Positions 47,161 through 58,899 of a stretch of 64,000 bases of DNA are shown piece after piece. The notes below the pieces were generated by a model. That model was not told the origin of the DNA. It worked only from the letters and a program-made list of their open reading frames with translations, and ran no database searches. The translations under genes and the position numbers were made by a program. Each line of letters starts with the position of its first letter. Position 1 is the stretch's first letter. This stretch comes from Diphasiastrum complanatum (Eukaryota; Streptophyta; Lycopodiopsida; Lycopodiales; Lycopodiaceae): positions 49,486,996 to 49,550,995 of the forward strand of contig CM055108.1 in NCBI GenBank assembly GCA_029204225.1. Direction: 5' to 3'.

Positions 47161-47178
47161 TTCCCCAGCACCAACGCC
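47161..47178 (-). other. Athila/Tat-like primer-binding site of gypsy U
   Basis: The minus strand reads TGGCGTTGGTGCTGGGGA, close to the TGGCGCCGTTGCCGGGGA-type sites of Athila/Tat gypsy elements. It lies between LTR-like sequence on the right and the gag leader on the left, in the correct orientation for the gag. Confidence 0.7.
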
Positions 47179-47480
47179 AAAAAGTTGTAGCGGCCTAGTT
47201 CACCTATCATGCATCGATTTTTTTCCAAGGGAATAGTGCTTCCCTTGTGAAGTTAGCTTGCAAACTCTCCCCTTTCTAACCATGCCTAGATTAACCACCC
47301 TATCTAACCACACAAGCATCCATAATAAGGCAAGGCAGGTCTCTCACACCTTGCCCTCTCTCTCCTCTCCAAAGACACAGAAGCAATTCATAGCAAAATC
47401 TCTTCTCTCATCCCTGGCTGCATCCCTATTGGAGAGTAAGATGCAAAATTTTAGGCACAATCTGTTCTAGCCATCTACAA
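47179..47480 (-). repeat. 5' LTR edge of gypsy U (partial)
   Basis: It starts beside the PBS. From about 47206 it shares blocks with repeat J (TTCCCTTGTGAAGTTAGCTTGCAAA region). The outer end is not defined and merges with the LTR of element K. Confidence 0.55.
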
Positions 47481-47549
47481 ATCAGCTCTGTTAAAAATTC
47501 ACAATTCTAGCTTGACTAGTTTTGGTCATATGACTTGTAAATAGTTAGA

Positions 47550-48165
47550 TGGTCATGATGTGGCTTGTCACACGTGCCAAATAGCATAGGATTCCATTCA
47601 TAAGGATTTTCTCAAGTAGACCTAAGTGATAGAACCTTTGAAATGAGTCTAGATCATGCTTAGATACAAGAGAGAAAAAGTAGGAGCTATTTTTGGTAAT
47701 TTTTGCATTGTTGAGGGATCTCCAAGATTCCAACCCTGACTTGGTAGGGATGAAAGATTCACCAAAATTAGAATTAGGGATAGGTTTAGGGCTACTCATA
47801 CCTACCCAAAACCATGATGGATCATGTATATATAGGTGATGATATCTCACCAAAATCAATCAAACAATTTCATGATTTTTCTCTCATAATGGTGCAATTG
47901 CTCTCTATGTTTATAATTGTTTGAGTTCTTGTGATTCCTAATGATTATAGGATTGAATGTAGGTCTGGTGTACAGTAACTATGGGAGGTCGTACTTTCAC
48001 ACGTGTGAAGGCTTCTTCAAGGATTTGGGCCATTTAGTGAGGTTCAATCATAGATTCTTGATGGATTTTGATGGTTCAAGTTGTGCTAATCTTATGAGAT
48101 CATAATCTATTGTTTCACTCATCATTTCAAGTGTTTTAGGATCCTTATTTGCTGTAATTTTAATA
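47550..48165 (+). repeat. copia K LTR (left edge uncertain)
   Basis: The right edge precedes a PBS at 48166. A perfect palindrome TTCACACGTGTGAA lies at 47996-48009, and a TATATATAGG word at about 47827. No second LTR copy is present. Confidence 0.6.
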
Positions 48166-48178
48166 TAGTATCAGAGCC
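48166..48178 (+). other. primer-binding site of copia K, one mismatch
   Basis: TAGTATCAGAGCC differs at one position from the usual TGGTATCAGAGCC. It is followed by about 530 bases of leader (to 48712) with no gag before element M begins on the other strand. Confidence 0.75.
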
Positions 48179-48712
48179 TAAACGCTGAAATGAGCTAAAT
48201 CCTTGGTTTTCATTCAATTTGATCACAATTTTTTATCTAAATCTTGTGTAGATTGGATCCTGCATCTAGCATCGATTCTAGAACTCAAAGTGAGTCAATT
48301 ACATTGGAGATTGGTGTTGTGTGACTTCATTTGCAGGTCTTTAGGTGTCTAAAACCAGAGGCAAAGTTGAATTCAATTCACATTACCAAGATAGCAAGTT
48401 TTGCTTGCTCCAAGCATTGATTTCTAAGCGGTTCTAAGGTGTAGAGGACACGTCCTAAAGTGATTTAGGTTCAGGCCAACCATTGCTTGACTTATGCACC
48501 AAATTAGATCAATTTTTCATCGATTTTGATCAATTTTTGCTTGTGATTGGATAGTAGATTGTGTTGCATCCTCATTAAGTTCCATTTAGATCTTTTACAA
48601 GTGATTTTGGAAGTATATTAGGTTGTTGAAATTCACTCTTGATCAGATCATTTGGAAGCTTTAATGTTCTTTATAGAAAGAGGACCAATTCTACTAGTAT
48701 TGTCTACTTCAA

Positions 48713-49335
48713 TCAATCAAGTGCATTGTTTCTAGTATCTGCATCTTCAACATTAGATGGTTCTTCAAAACTAGATAAAGCATAAGAAGTGGATGTTATA
48801 CCCTCAACTTGCTGCCCTTTGCCTTGATATGTAAGCCTCGATGGCTCCACTTTTGCCCTTGAAGATCTCCTTGGTGTGATAGGTGGGTTTGGTGCTTGCT
48901 CCTCCATGAGCTTCTCCTCGAAATCAAGATCTTGCTCCTCGGCCATCTTCTTCTTGATTGTTGGAGAAGTTGAGCCTTCTTCAAGCATATTCATATGATG
49001 TTCATCAGATATAACATCCCTTGAAACAACAAATTTGTTCAAGGATGGGAGACCTTTTGCAAAGTCTCCCAAGCATCTTGAGCCGAAGTGCAATCTCCTA
49101 CCTCTCTTAAGAGTTCATTTGCAACATTCATTTTTATGCAATGTAGTGCAACATTGCACCTCTTGATGTATTTGGCTTTTTCTTGAGGATGAATAGGTTC
49201 ACCCTCCTTACCATTTACAATATCCATCAGATCTTGCATGATCATGATGGATTCCATTCTAACTTTCCATATGGAATAGTTAGTTTTGTTGAGCCTTTCA
49301 TTAGTATCCAAAAGATATGCATTTAAAGATGCCAT
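48713..49335 (-). pseudogene. copia M: gag N-terminus fused to integrase-linker
   Basis: Gag starts at 49335 (MASLNAYLLDTNERLNKTNY, SIWKVRMESIMIMQDLMDIV, CIKMNVANELLREVGDC, AWETLQK). At about 49045 it changes within a few bases to the post-integrase linker: NKFVVSRDVISDEHHMNMLE, ITPRRSSRAKVEPSRLTYQG, SSFEEPSNVEDA. Everything between (rest of gag, zinc knuckle, protease, integrase) is deleted, with a frameshift at the joint. Copia N next to it has the same linker type, so a related source is likely. Confidence 0.88.
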
Positions 49336-49454
49336 CTATTCTCCTAATCAAGGACTTGGCACAAATGAAGGTTACTTCTATTGATCTGATTGAAGATCTA
49401 CCTTATTCCACTTCTTAGGGACCTGAAAAGATCAGTAATGGGCTTCCTATAAAG

Positions 49455-50315
49455 ATCTAAGAATGATCATCCCTCCAATCTTGTGACTCCATAGCTTCTT
49501 CAAAGCAACTTGGCTCATCAAACATAGTTAGAAAGTGTAAGAGGTAAGTGAATGTAGATCTTCCCTTTGTTCACCTTTGTCAACATAGGTGAGCCTTGAG
49601 GGCTCGGCCTTCCTTCTTATAGATCTCCTTGGAGTCCTTGGATCTTGAGATGGATCTTCAAGATCTTGATCACATGTAGGCTCCTCCTCAAACCTTACAA
49701 GATCCTTGACATAAGATGGATTAGAAGCTTTCTCATTCAACTTGAAGGAGTTATCTTCATCAAAATTAACATCTCTACTCACTAAAATCTTCTTAGTGAT
49801 AGGATTATAGACTCTATATCCTTTGCTATTTTCAGCATAGCCAACAAAGATCCCTTTAATAGAAGTAGGATCATCCTTTTTTCTGTATCTAATGCTTGAA
49901 AAACATAGCAAGTAGATCCGAAAATTCTTAGATCTTTAAGATTCGTCTTCTTACAAAATAGAGCCTCATGAGATGTTATGCCTCCAATGGGCTTACATGG
50001 CAATCTATTACACAAATAATAGCCTCTCCCCAAAAGGACTTAGGTAGAGATGCATCTAACCTTAAAGCCTTAGCACACTCACATAGTGTTCTATTCATCC
50101 TCTCAGCTATTCCATTTTGTTGAGGACTATAAGTACATGTAAGTTCTCTCTTAATGCCATTGGATTTACAAAACTTTATCATCTTGGTGGAGATATACTC
50201 TCCACCATTATCACTCCCCAATACTTTAATTCTAGCATCAAGTTGATTTTCAACTAGAGTTTTGAACTTAACAAAAGCTTCAAACACTTTACTTTTGGAA
50301 TTCAAAAGTTCAATC
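49455..50315 (-). pseudogene. copia N integrase and linker
   Basis: The minus strand reads NSKSKVFEAFVKFKTLVENQ, IKVLGSDNGGEYISTKMIKF (second catalytic Asp), YSPQQNGIAERMNRTLCECA (Glu), then after frameshifts YYLCNRLPCKPIGG, DPTSIKGIFVGYAENSKGYR, VSRDVNFDED, RTPRRSIRRKAEPSRLTYVD and, near 49460-49535, MFDEPSCFEEAMESQDWRD. The right end is cut at about 50315 by LTR D. The left end stops before RT and meets the 5' region of M. Confidence 0.9.
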
Positions 50316-52021
<1,706 letters not shown>

Positions 52022-52300
52022 TCAAAACAATCCTGACATTGTTGTTGAAAATGTGATAGCAAGTGTTAATGTGTAAAATTTTGAGCTACCTATGAAAAAT
52101 CTTTGTTGCATTTCTTCATGGAAGCAGGTCAGTAGTATTTTCATGACCTTTGGATATCTCATGTTGCTCCATATAATGATGTGCACTCTCGATTCGACTA
52201 GTTTCTTCAAAAACATCCTAGCCCCTAGCTGGAATGTCATCGATGTTGGGGGCCCTGGTCGTCGTTGGAGTCTCATCTTTTATCCACCAAGGGGTGGGTG
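52022..52300 (-). pseudogene. possible FCP1/HAD-like phosphatase fragment
   Basis: The minus strand reads RRPGPPTSMTFQLGARMFLK, then KKLVESRVHIIIWSNMRYPK, VMKILLTCFHEEMQQRFFIG. The FLKKL...IIIWSNM...K pattern resembles the region after the catalytic DxDxT in FCP1/NIF-type HAD phosphatases (RPG...FL..L...vviWSsm). The catalytic DxDxT itself is not visible. It could be a decayed host gene or a gene fragment carried by a transposon. The assignment is by pattern memory only. Confidence 0.4.
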
Positions 52301-52516
52301 GTGCTACAAACACATAAAAACAATAAACTGACATCACCATAGTGCGATTCACAATGCGCAACAGAAAAATAAGTGTCTTGTTTCTCTTTTAATAAAAACA
52401 AATGTCTTTTTAACATAGCAGATAGCAGTGATATTGATCATTTGGTGAATTTGGTCACACTTCATTACACGGTAGGTAGCATTATTCTACTTTGAGTGCA
52501 ATAGAGTGTGCACATA

Positions 52517-53045
52517 TTACATCTTGCTTGCACGAGTTTTAATGTTATAGGGTCTAGAGCATTTTATCTTTTTAAGGGGATAGAACTCTGATAACAGAGT
52601 ATCGTCACACAGATCTTCACCTATCTCAGGTTCAAAAGTGTGTAGATTCTCTTCCCTTCTTGTTTCTCCTTTTTGAGGCCCTTCAGCTTCATCACCTACA
52701 CCTTCATTTTCTACATTTACCACATGCACATCATTATGTTCTTCCTCCTCCTGTTGGTCCTACGTTGTCTAGTGGTCCTATTGGTCCTACTGTGTCTGGT
52801 CTTACTGATCTTGTTGTGTCTGTCTTGTTGCTGGTCTTGTTCTTGGTGTTCCAGCTCATCTATATCAATAGTAATTTTTTCCTTGCCCGTTTTGGCCTCT
52901 CCTGTCTGATCGTGGGGCTGCTATGCTTGGAAGTAGTCTATATCATTCTTGAACTTTGAAAGTTCTTCCAGGACTTCATTTATCATTGAATCCACATCTG
53001 GTTCCTTGTTCAGTTGTTGACCCTCATGCAAGAAACTACCCACAG
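52517..53045 (-). pseudogene. acidic coding-like remnant, unknown
   Basis: The minus strand reads HEGQQLNKEPDVDSMINEVL, EELSKFKNDIDYFQA-stop, GEAKTGKEKITIDIDELEHQ, and later VNVENEGVGDEAEGPQKGET, EPEIGEDLCDDTLL, SEFYPLKKIKCSRPYN. Biased, hydrophilic sequence in consistent minus-strand reading, with frameshifts, suggests former coding DNA upstream of the FCP1-like fragment. No family is recognised and it may or may not be the same gene. Confidence 0.35.
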
Positions 53046-53700
53046 CGGAGCTCTTAGTCGGCATGTGGCTATTTGTACCTGATTATGCGAGGTCATAGAA
53101 GAAAAACATCAAATTTCATATTTTAGCTCAATAGTGTCAGATTTTAGATTTTAGCTCAATTTTGATAAATCTTCTTTATCGATATTTAGACTAAGACAAC
53201 AACCAATAGTACCAATGTCAGTACTTTAGTAGAACAAGTCAATACCTCAAACACAAAAAAATCTAGAACCAAGAACAAAAGAATCATGAAGTACACAAAC
53301 AAAAAAGTACCAACAACCTACAAAACTTTGGTACTCCATGAGAACCAAAAGTACCAAGAACCCACAAAGAATAAAAGTGACAAAAAGAAAGCATGAAAAG
53401 TGTTAGTCAAAATTCCCAAACCATATGGTTGTATCATAATCCAGAATGTCACCACAATGCTCCCTCCCATCAGCATGGCCTTCCTTGTGCATGTTTCAGG
53501 TCCAACAAACAACTGTTTATGATACCATGCCTTCAATAGGGAAAAAAAAAAAGGGCTACACCCCTTCCTAAAATTGGGAATGTTGACTATCTTTAACTCC
53601 ATCAAAATCTCTCTCTCTTTCTCTTTCTCAAACAACTTACAATCCACATCAGATCCAGTTCCAGTGAAGCCTGCGAGAGTTACTTCTCAGTAGACCTTGA
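53046..53700. other. AT-rich spacer, no gene supported
   Basis: A 109-codon minus frame (53647-53318) is hydrophobic at its end but shows no recognisable family. Otherwise A-rich repeats of CCAA/ACAAA words. Confidence 0.4.
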
Positions 53701-54288
53701 GAAATCAGAGTTTTTGTCTGCAAAATAGCAGAAAGAACTCTCGCACAGCCAACCCTCGCATGATTAACTCTCGTAGATAGGATCAATAGTGTCAATTTTC
53801 AGAGAAAAAGGACAAATATTGATTGTACTATCAATCATTAGGAGTTATTGATTGCTTAATCCAAACATCTATCAAGTTCTAGATGTTAGATCTTGATCTA
53901 GATGCTTTACACTATGATTTAAGCAAGAGCAATGGATCAAATGATCAAAAACATGGATAAAATAGGATCTAATGGAATATTCCTATCTTATCTTCTAGAA
54001 GCTTATCCACACGTGTGAATGGTATCTTGACATGTGTGAGTAATAACTCATTCACATGGAAGTCCAGTCTATTTACAAAAAGTTTGACCAATTTGACCAT
54101 TTTCGAGATTCTATTCAAAGGTCAATTTCACACTAGTGTAGATCAAGCTAAAGCCAATCTAACTTAATAAAAATGACTTAAGTACATTTTTTCACACGTG
54201 GGAACAGACTCCACATGTGTGAGATCCTATCAAGCTCAAATAATTTGAGATCTACAAGTTACAACAAGTTGGAAGTGATATTTTAACA
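53700..54288 (-). repeat. 3' LTR of copia L
   Basis: The right edge (TGTTAAAATATCAC on the minus strand, at 54288) abuts a polypurine tract. It contains a CACACGTGTG palindrome (54008-54017) and a paired TTCACACGTGGGAACAGACT / CCACATGTGTGA block (54191-54222), which also occurs in LTR O. The left edge is approximate. Confidence 0.75.
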
Positions 54289-54301
54289 CTCCTCCTCACT
54301 T
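54289..54301 (-). other. polypurine tract of copia L
   Basis: The minus strand reads AAGTGAGGAGGAG immediately before the LTR start TGTTAAAA, and just after the RNase H stop codon. Confidence 0.85.
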
Positions 54302-54671
54302 CTAACTTGGCAAGTATAATGTACACATATCTACAACTCCAAGAGCATTTCTTAACTTGAAAAATGAATCTTTAGCCAAAGGTTTGGTTAAGATATCAGC
54401 TATGCACTCGGATGAAGACACATGATGAAGTTGAACCTCCTTGGATTGCACCTTCTCCCTCACAAAGTGATGAGCTATCTCAATATGCTTTGTTCTAGCA
54501 TGGAAGATCGGATTGGTAGCAATTTATTGAGAATCTTGATTGTCACAATAGAAACAAGGGACCTCCTCGGCCTTTAGCACTTGAAGCTCCACCAAAAGTC
54601 TTCTTAGCCATAGGAGTTCTTTGGTTGTTGAAGTCAATGCCTTGTACTCGGCTTCACAAGAGGAAAGAGAT
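54302..54671 (-). pseudogene. copia L RNase H C-terminal part
   Basis: The minus strand reads SLSSCEAEYKALTSTTKELL, WLRRLLVELQVL, FYCDNQDSQ-stop, ATNPIFHARTKHIEIAHHFV, QLHHVSSSECIADILTKPLA and ends LGVVDMCTLYLPS-stop at 54302. It covers the copia RNase H end (EAEY Glu, DNQ Asp, KHI, ADILTKPL). One in-frame stop is present. It is cut at about 54670 by a fragment of the opposite strand. Confidence 0.92.
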
Positions 54672-54748
54672 GGAGAGATCATCATTATTGGTGTCTATGT
54701 GGATGACACACTAGTTCTGAAGCAGCATATTTCAAATTGAAAACCTAT
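54669..54748 (+). pseudogene. tiny copia RT scrap with YVDD
   Basis: The plus strand reads DGEIIIIGVYVDDTLVL (54669-54719), the catalytic core of copia RT, then degenerates. It is squeezed between RNase H of L (minus) and integrase of C (minus), so it records an inversion or a lost element. Confidence 0.8.
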
Positions 54749-56160
54749 TTGTATTTGACAGTCTTGCGCTTATGTGGTAATGGCTGCAACGTCCATACCT
54801 AGTTCTTCCTCATGGACTCCATCTCTTCGTTCATGGCTTGGATCCATATGTCCTTCTCTAGAAATTCAATCGCTTCCTCGAGAGTGTGTGGTTCACCACT
54901 GAATCCGCAGAACTCTTCTGATGTGAAAGTTGAGCTGCCTAGTACATATCTTACTAGTGCTCTTTGTGGTCTTGTCGACCTTCTAGGAGATCCTCCTGGA
55001 ACAACAATGCCTTTGCCTTTGTCAGTTCTGCTAGGTCTGGAACCATTTTGGTTTACTAGAACTGTGGTAGTAGGCTGTCTCTCGAATCTTCTTCTTCAGA
55101 CTCGTCGTTCGAATGGGAAACAATTCAAAAATCTTTGTTTTCATGTCCGTCCTAGTGCTCCCTCTATCACTTGTGGCAGGTCATAGAACTGTCTCTCTAG
55201 AACTTCATAGCTGACATGATCATCATTGGCCATTGTCCTGTTCTCATCAAATCTGACATCTCTCACTGTTTTCACACTATTCGTGTCTGGCATGTAGACT
55301 CTATAGTATGACAAATTGTTGTCATAACCTACCAGAAATCCCTGCTAGGCTTTCTCATCAAGCTTCTTTCGAAGCTTATCAGGAATATGTGCATAAGCTG
55401 CACAGCCAAAGATTCTGACGTGAGATAGGTTGGGCTTTCTACCCCACCATAGCTCGTGTGGTGTCATGTGAGGGACACTAGACTTACCTGTCTTGTTCTA
55501 GATGTATGCGGGTGTAGCTACTGCTTCATCCCACGGTACCCTTGGAGCCTTCGAGTAGGCCATCATGCATCTGGCAGCTTCCATTAGGGTCCTATTCTTT
55601 TGTTCAACAACACCATTGTGCTACGGTGTGTACGCTGCAGTCTTTCTGTGAATGATGTCACGATCATTGCAGAAGTCAGTGAAGCAATTTGAGATGTATT
55701 CGCCACCTTGATCTGTCCTGATCTGCTTCACTTTGCTGCTTGTACATTTTTCAAGGCCAATTCACATATTCTGTGAATTTATCAAGTGCTTCATATTTGT
55801 TCTGAATAAGATACACTCTGGAAAATTTGCTATAATAATCAATGAAGGTTATATAATATTTTGGACCTCCTACTGAGATCACATTGAATGGTCCGCAGAT
55901 GTCAGAATTCACTAACTTCAGAATCTTAGTCGTTCTGTAAGAGTCTTTGATGAATGGAGTGCGTGACATCTTACCCTTCAAACATGCATCATAGGTGGTG
56001 AAACTAGTTGAATTCGAGATGTTGATCCCTATTATTGTTCCATGATGGCTTGCTTGGTAGAGTGCCATTGAGTTCATGTGGTGTAGTCTTCTGTGCCACA
56101 GAGTGTCTGGCTGGTCATCATGAGTCTGATGCACCTGATCTGTAGGTAGACATACCTTCA
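54749..56160 (-). pseudogene. copia C integrase and linker
   Basis: Same family as A, colinear with A 1060-2500. The core shows NSDICGPFNVISVGGPKYYI, FIDYYSKFSRVYLIQNK, IRTDQGGEYISNCFTDFCND, and NGVVEQKNRTL, where the Glu-Arg pair is changed to Glu-Gln but the Glu is present. Several stops occur (for example near 55625, 55500 and 55345). The linker has RRSTRPQRALVRYV and the end MNEEMESMRKN-stop-VWTLQPLPH at about 54780. The left end at 54749 is the breakpoint at the start of RT. Confidence 0.92.
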
Positions 56161-56735
56161 GATGATATAGGTTCTCTTTCCTTCTGCCTTGAGCGATCAA
56201 AGTACAGGTACTGGCATCAACCACGTTGCATGCTTCACTAGAAAATGTCACATGCATCCCTGCATCTGCTATTCTTGCTACAGAAAGCAAGTCTTGTTGT
56301 AGTGTAGGCACGAACATAAAGTCTTTGAGCTGTCTGTCTTTGCCATTGGTGTTGAGCAATAGTGAACCAATATCGTTCACTTGATGCTTAGATCCATCTC
56401 CAAGAATAATGATTTGTCTTGATGTCACAAAGTGTGAGGTGGCTTCTGAGTCTAGGTTCACCTCATGTGTGTCAGATGTTGATGCTGCACACTCGTCTTC
56501 ACAGATGTAGGCGGTCAAACAGCTTATGTTCGATCTTTCTTCGCCCATCTTCGAGCTCTCGGGCTCCTTGACATAGAATGATCTATTGCTGCTCTCCTTT
56601 CTGTCCTGTGCTGATTTGTTTCTCGGGTTCTGGTGGCAATCCATGGCTGCATGACCCTTCTTGTGGCAGTGAATACACTCAATCTTGGGATTGAGCCAGC
56701 ATGTATCAATGTGTGCCCATCTCTTCTGCATCATG
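56161..56735 (-). pseudogene. copia C zinc knuckle and protease
   Basis: Part of a 327-codon open stretch (56734-55751) that also holds the GAG-pre-integrase region (LWHRRLHHMNSMALYQASHH). The first knuckle has lost its opening Cys pair (AHIDTCWLN). A second, intact CCHC knuckle follows: CIHCHKKGHAAMDC. The protease active site reads DSEATSHF, with Gly changed to Glu, so it is inactive. IILGDGSKHQVNDIGSLLLN and DFMFVPTLQQDLLSVARI follow. Confidence 0.9.
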
Positions 56736-57504
56736 CAAGTCTTCTTTTCTGCACCTTGTTGTTTGGACCTCCCTTTGCTCTTCTAGTTGCCCTTGTTGGT
56801 CTCCTCTGCTTGCTAATCATGATCCTGCCTCCAATTCAACTCCCTCTTAGGCTTAAATTGTTTCTTGGATTTTTCTTTATTACCATAGAGGGCCTGGTCA
56901 GAACCATCTTTGTGATCAAGATGTTCTCTGGCCTCAACTTCCTCTCGAATCTCAACAATCACCTTTTTGAGGTTCATGGTAGGATCTTTTGCGAGCAGGG
57001 TCCTCGTTGTCTGGAATGATCTGGATAAGCCTCTCAACATATATGTGAGCTGCTTCTCAACTGACACTCTGCTCTCTGTTCCAGAGTTGTGTAGTGATAG
57101 AAACAGATCTTTCATCTTTCTAACGAAAGAAGTGAGGTCTTTTCCATCCCACTGTAGATTCGTCAGCTGATCTTCCAGCATTATGATTTGACTTTTTGAT
57201 TTCGTCTAAAATCTGGTGACCAATTCATCCCACATCTCCTTAGCTTTGGAGAGTGTGGACAGATCAAGTGTGAGATATCTTCGATGCAAGATGATAGAAA
57301 GGCTACTGCCTTGTCATTTTTCTCCCTCCACTCGCGTAACTCCTTGCCTGATGTCGTAGGCATTTCTTCTGTGCCATCTACCCAGGGGAATAAAACTTCA
57401 CCCTTGACTATGAATGATTTCTTAACTCTCTAGGCTAGAACGTTAGATCCTGAAGAATCAAGAATTGTGCAGATCTTGCTCTGCATGCTGCTGATTGAAG
57501 CCAT
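56736..57504 (-). pseudogene. copia C gag
   Basis: It starts at the ATG at 57504 (MASISSMQSKICTILDSSGS) and matches A gag. An early stop (NVLA-stop-RVKK) replaces the LVWKVK motif. The core continues NLQWDGKDLTSFVRKMKDLF, YMLRGLSRSFQTT and KKVIVEIREEVEAREHLDHK. Two frameshifts or stops lie near 57180 and 57290. Confidence 0.9.
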
Positions 57505-57608
57505 TGCTTCTTGGAGTATGTTCTCTCATTGATGTTTGCTCGTCTGAATGCTTGGCCTCCTGGATCTGACAACTTCTTGGCTATGTCAAATTATGACAAG
57601 ATAGGTAG

Positions 57609-57831
57609 GCTTTGATACCACTGATGAGATGGAAAAATCTTTCGCGGTCGCAAAACAGTCGCGAAAGCGAAGCAACTACGACTCAATGCATTTCAGATGG
57701 AGTTCAGATGTGGTCACTGGACACTGCCAGCTGAATCACTCCTACAGTCCTCCAGAATATAGTCAAGTACTCCTGATCTACGTTTATAAATTAATGTAGC
57801 ATTCAACAAATTCAACCAGTGTGCGGAATTG
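57609..57831 (-). repeat. PBS and truncated 5' LTR of copia C
   Basis: The PBS-like TGGTATCAAAGC (one change) lies at 57609-57620 on the minus strand. LTR sequence from 57622 matches A, B and C2 LTRs (CACTGCCAGCTGAATCACTC, CTACAGTCCTCCAGAATATA). At 57831 it stops inside the GTGCGGAATT block and continues into gag of C2. Confidence 0.88.
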
Positions 57832-58494
57832 ACTCTTAACTTTCCAGGCTAGAAAGTTAGATTCTAAAGAATCAAGAATTATACAGATCTTGCTCTATAT
57901 GTTACTGATTGAAGCCATTACTTCTTGAAGTCTGTTCTCTTGTTGATAGTTGTTCATCTGAAAGCTTGGCCTCCTGGATCTGATAGCTTCTTGGCTATGT
58001 CAGATTATGACAAGGTAGGTAGGCTCTGATACCACTGATGACGAAATCGCAGTCATGAAAGAAAACTGATTCGGATGGAGTTCAGAATTGTTCGCTAGTC
58101 ACTATCAGCTGAATCGTTCCTACAGTCCTCCAGAATGTAGTCAGGTATTGCTGACCTACGTTTAGAAATTAATGTAGCATTCAACAAGAATTCAACAAAT
58201 GTGCGGAATAAAATGAACAAGAGTGAATCAGACACATGAATAATCAGTAGAGTAATTTGCATTCAAGATCATACAAAAAAAATGACATGTGCACAAATGG
58301 CTACAAGATCATCTATTGATTTTCTGATTCTTCAAGCACTGCATGCAGATCCATGCAGTGTGTCAGCATGAGAGAAATACAGTTCTCTCACTTTCAATGT
58401 CTCGCTTACTAGCAGACTTGTGGATCTCTATGAATCCTGCTTATAGAAACTTGTCTCGCACGCAGGCGGACTTCTGCTTTATATTTTCATATTC
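57832..58494 (-). repeat. copia C2: gag start, PBS and partial LTR
   Basis: Minus strand: gag start at about 57919 (MASISNI-stop-SKICIILDS), leader, PBS TGGTATCAGAGC at about 58028-58039, then LTR from about 58041 to 58494 matching B. At about 58494 the LTR match ends and LTR D sequence begins. This is a second 5' end of the same family lying head to tail with C. Confidence 0.87.
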
Positions 58495-58671
58495 CTGACA
58501 AGTGAAAAATGCGACACTATTGTCAAACTCCGTGTATATTTGCAGACTGTATAAAAATACTTGTAAAACTATAGATTGTGTAAAAAGACAGGGAAATTCG
58601 CAGAACTGGATAAACAATGGATGAATATTAAAACCGATTAGTCGATTTGTAAGAAGGAGAATAATCCAACA
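58495..58671 (-). repeat. LTR D, second copy (start of LTR)
   Basis: It matches 50940-51110 (GTCAAACTCCGTGTAT, GGATAAACAATGGATGAA, GGAGAATAATCCA). The right edge CCAACA (TGTTGG on the minus strand) is followed by a polypurine tract, which fixes the LTR boundary. Confidence 0.88.
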
Positions 58672-58684
58672 CTCTCCCTTAATC
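58672..58684 (-). other. polypurine tract of the LTR-D copia element
   Basis: The minus strand reads GATTAAGGGAGAG, overlapping the RNase H stop codon TAA and ending at TGTTGG. This is the usual copia arrangement. Confidence 0.88.
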
Positions 58685-58785
58685 TGAATCCTTGAATGTC
58701 TTGACCTTCAAACTTAGTTCTATACAGAATCTTCTGTGTGCTTCCAAACTTAATGCTTTGGTAAAAATATCTGCTCTTCATGAAC
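58678..58785 (-). pseudogene. RNase H C-terminus of the LTR-D copia element
   Basis: The minus strand reads RADIFTKALSLEAHRRFCIE, LSLKVKTFKDSD-stop, the standard copia pol C-terminus, with its stop inside the polypurine tract. Further upstream (to about 58900) the frame is degraded and no clear motif remains. Confidence 0.85.
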
Positions 58786-58899
58786 ATTGTCTCACTACTA
58801 CACATTTGGTGATATAGGCACATGTAGCAGCTAGCTTTGGATTTTTGATAGTATTCAAGCTGGATGTTCATTGAATGAAGGACTCATTTGGCTGGTCTG

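Noticed and set aside
53318-53647. 109-codon minus-strand frame with a hydrophobic end, a possible membrane protein
   Set aside because: No family likeness, no related copy, and the region is A/T-rich spacer.
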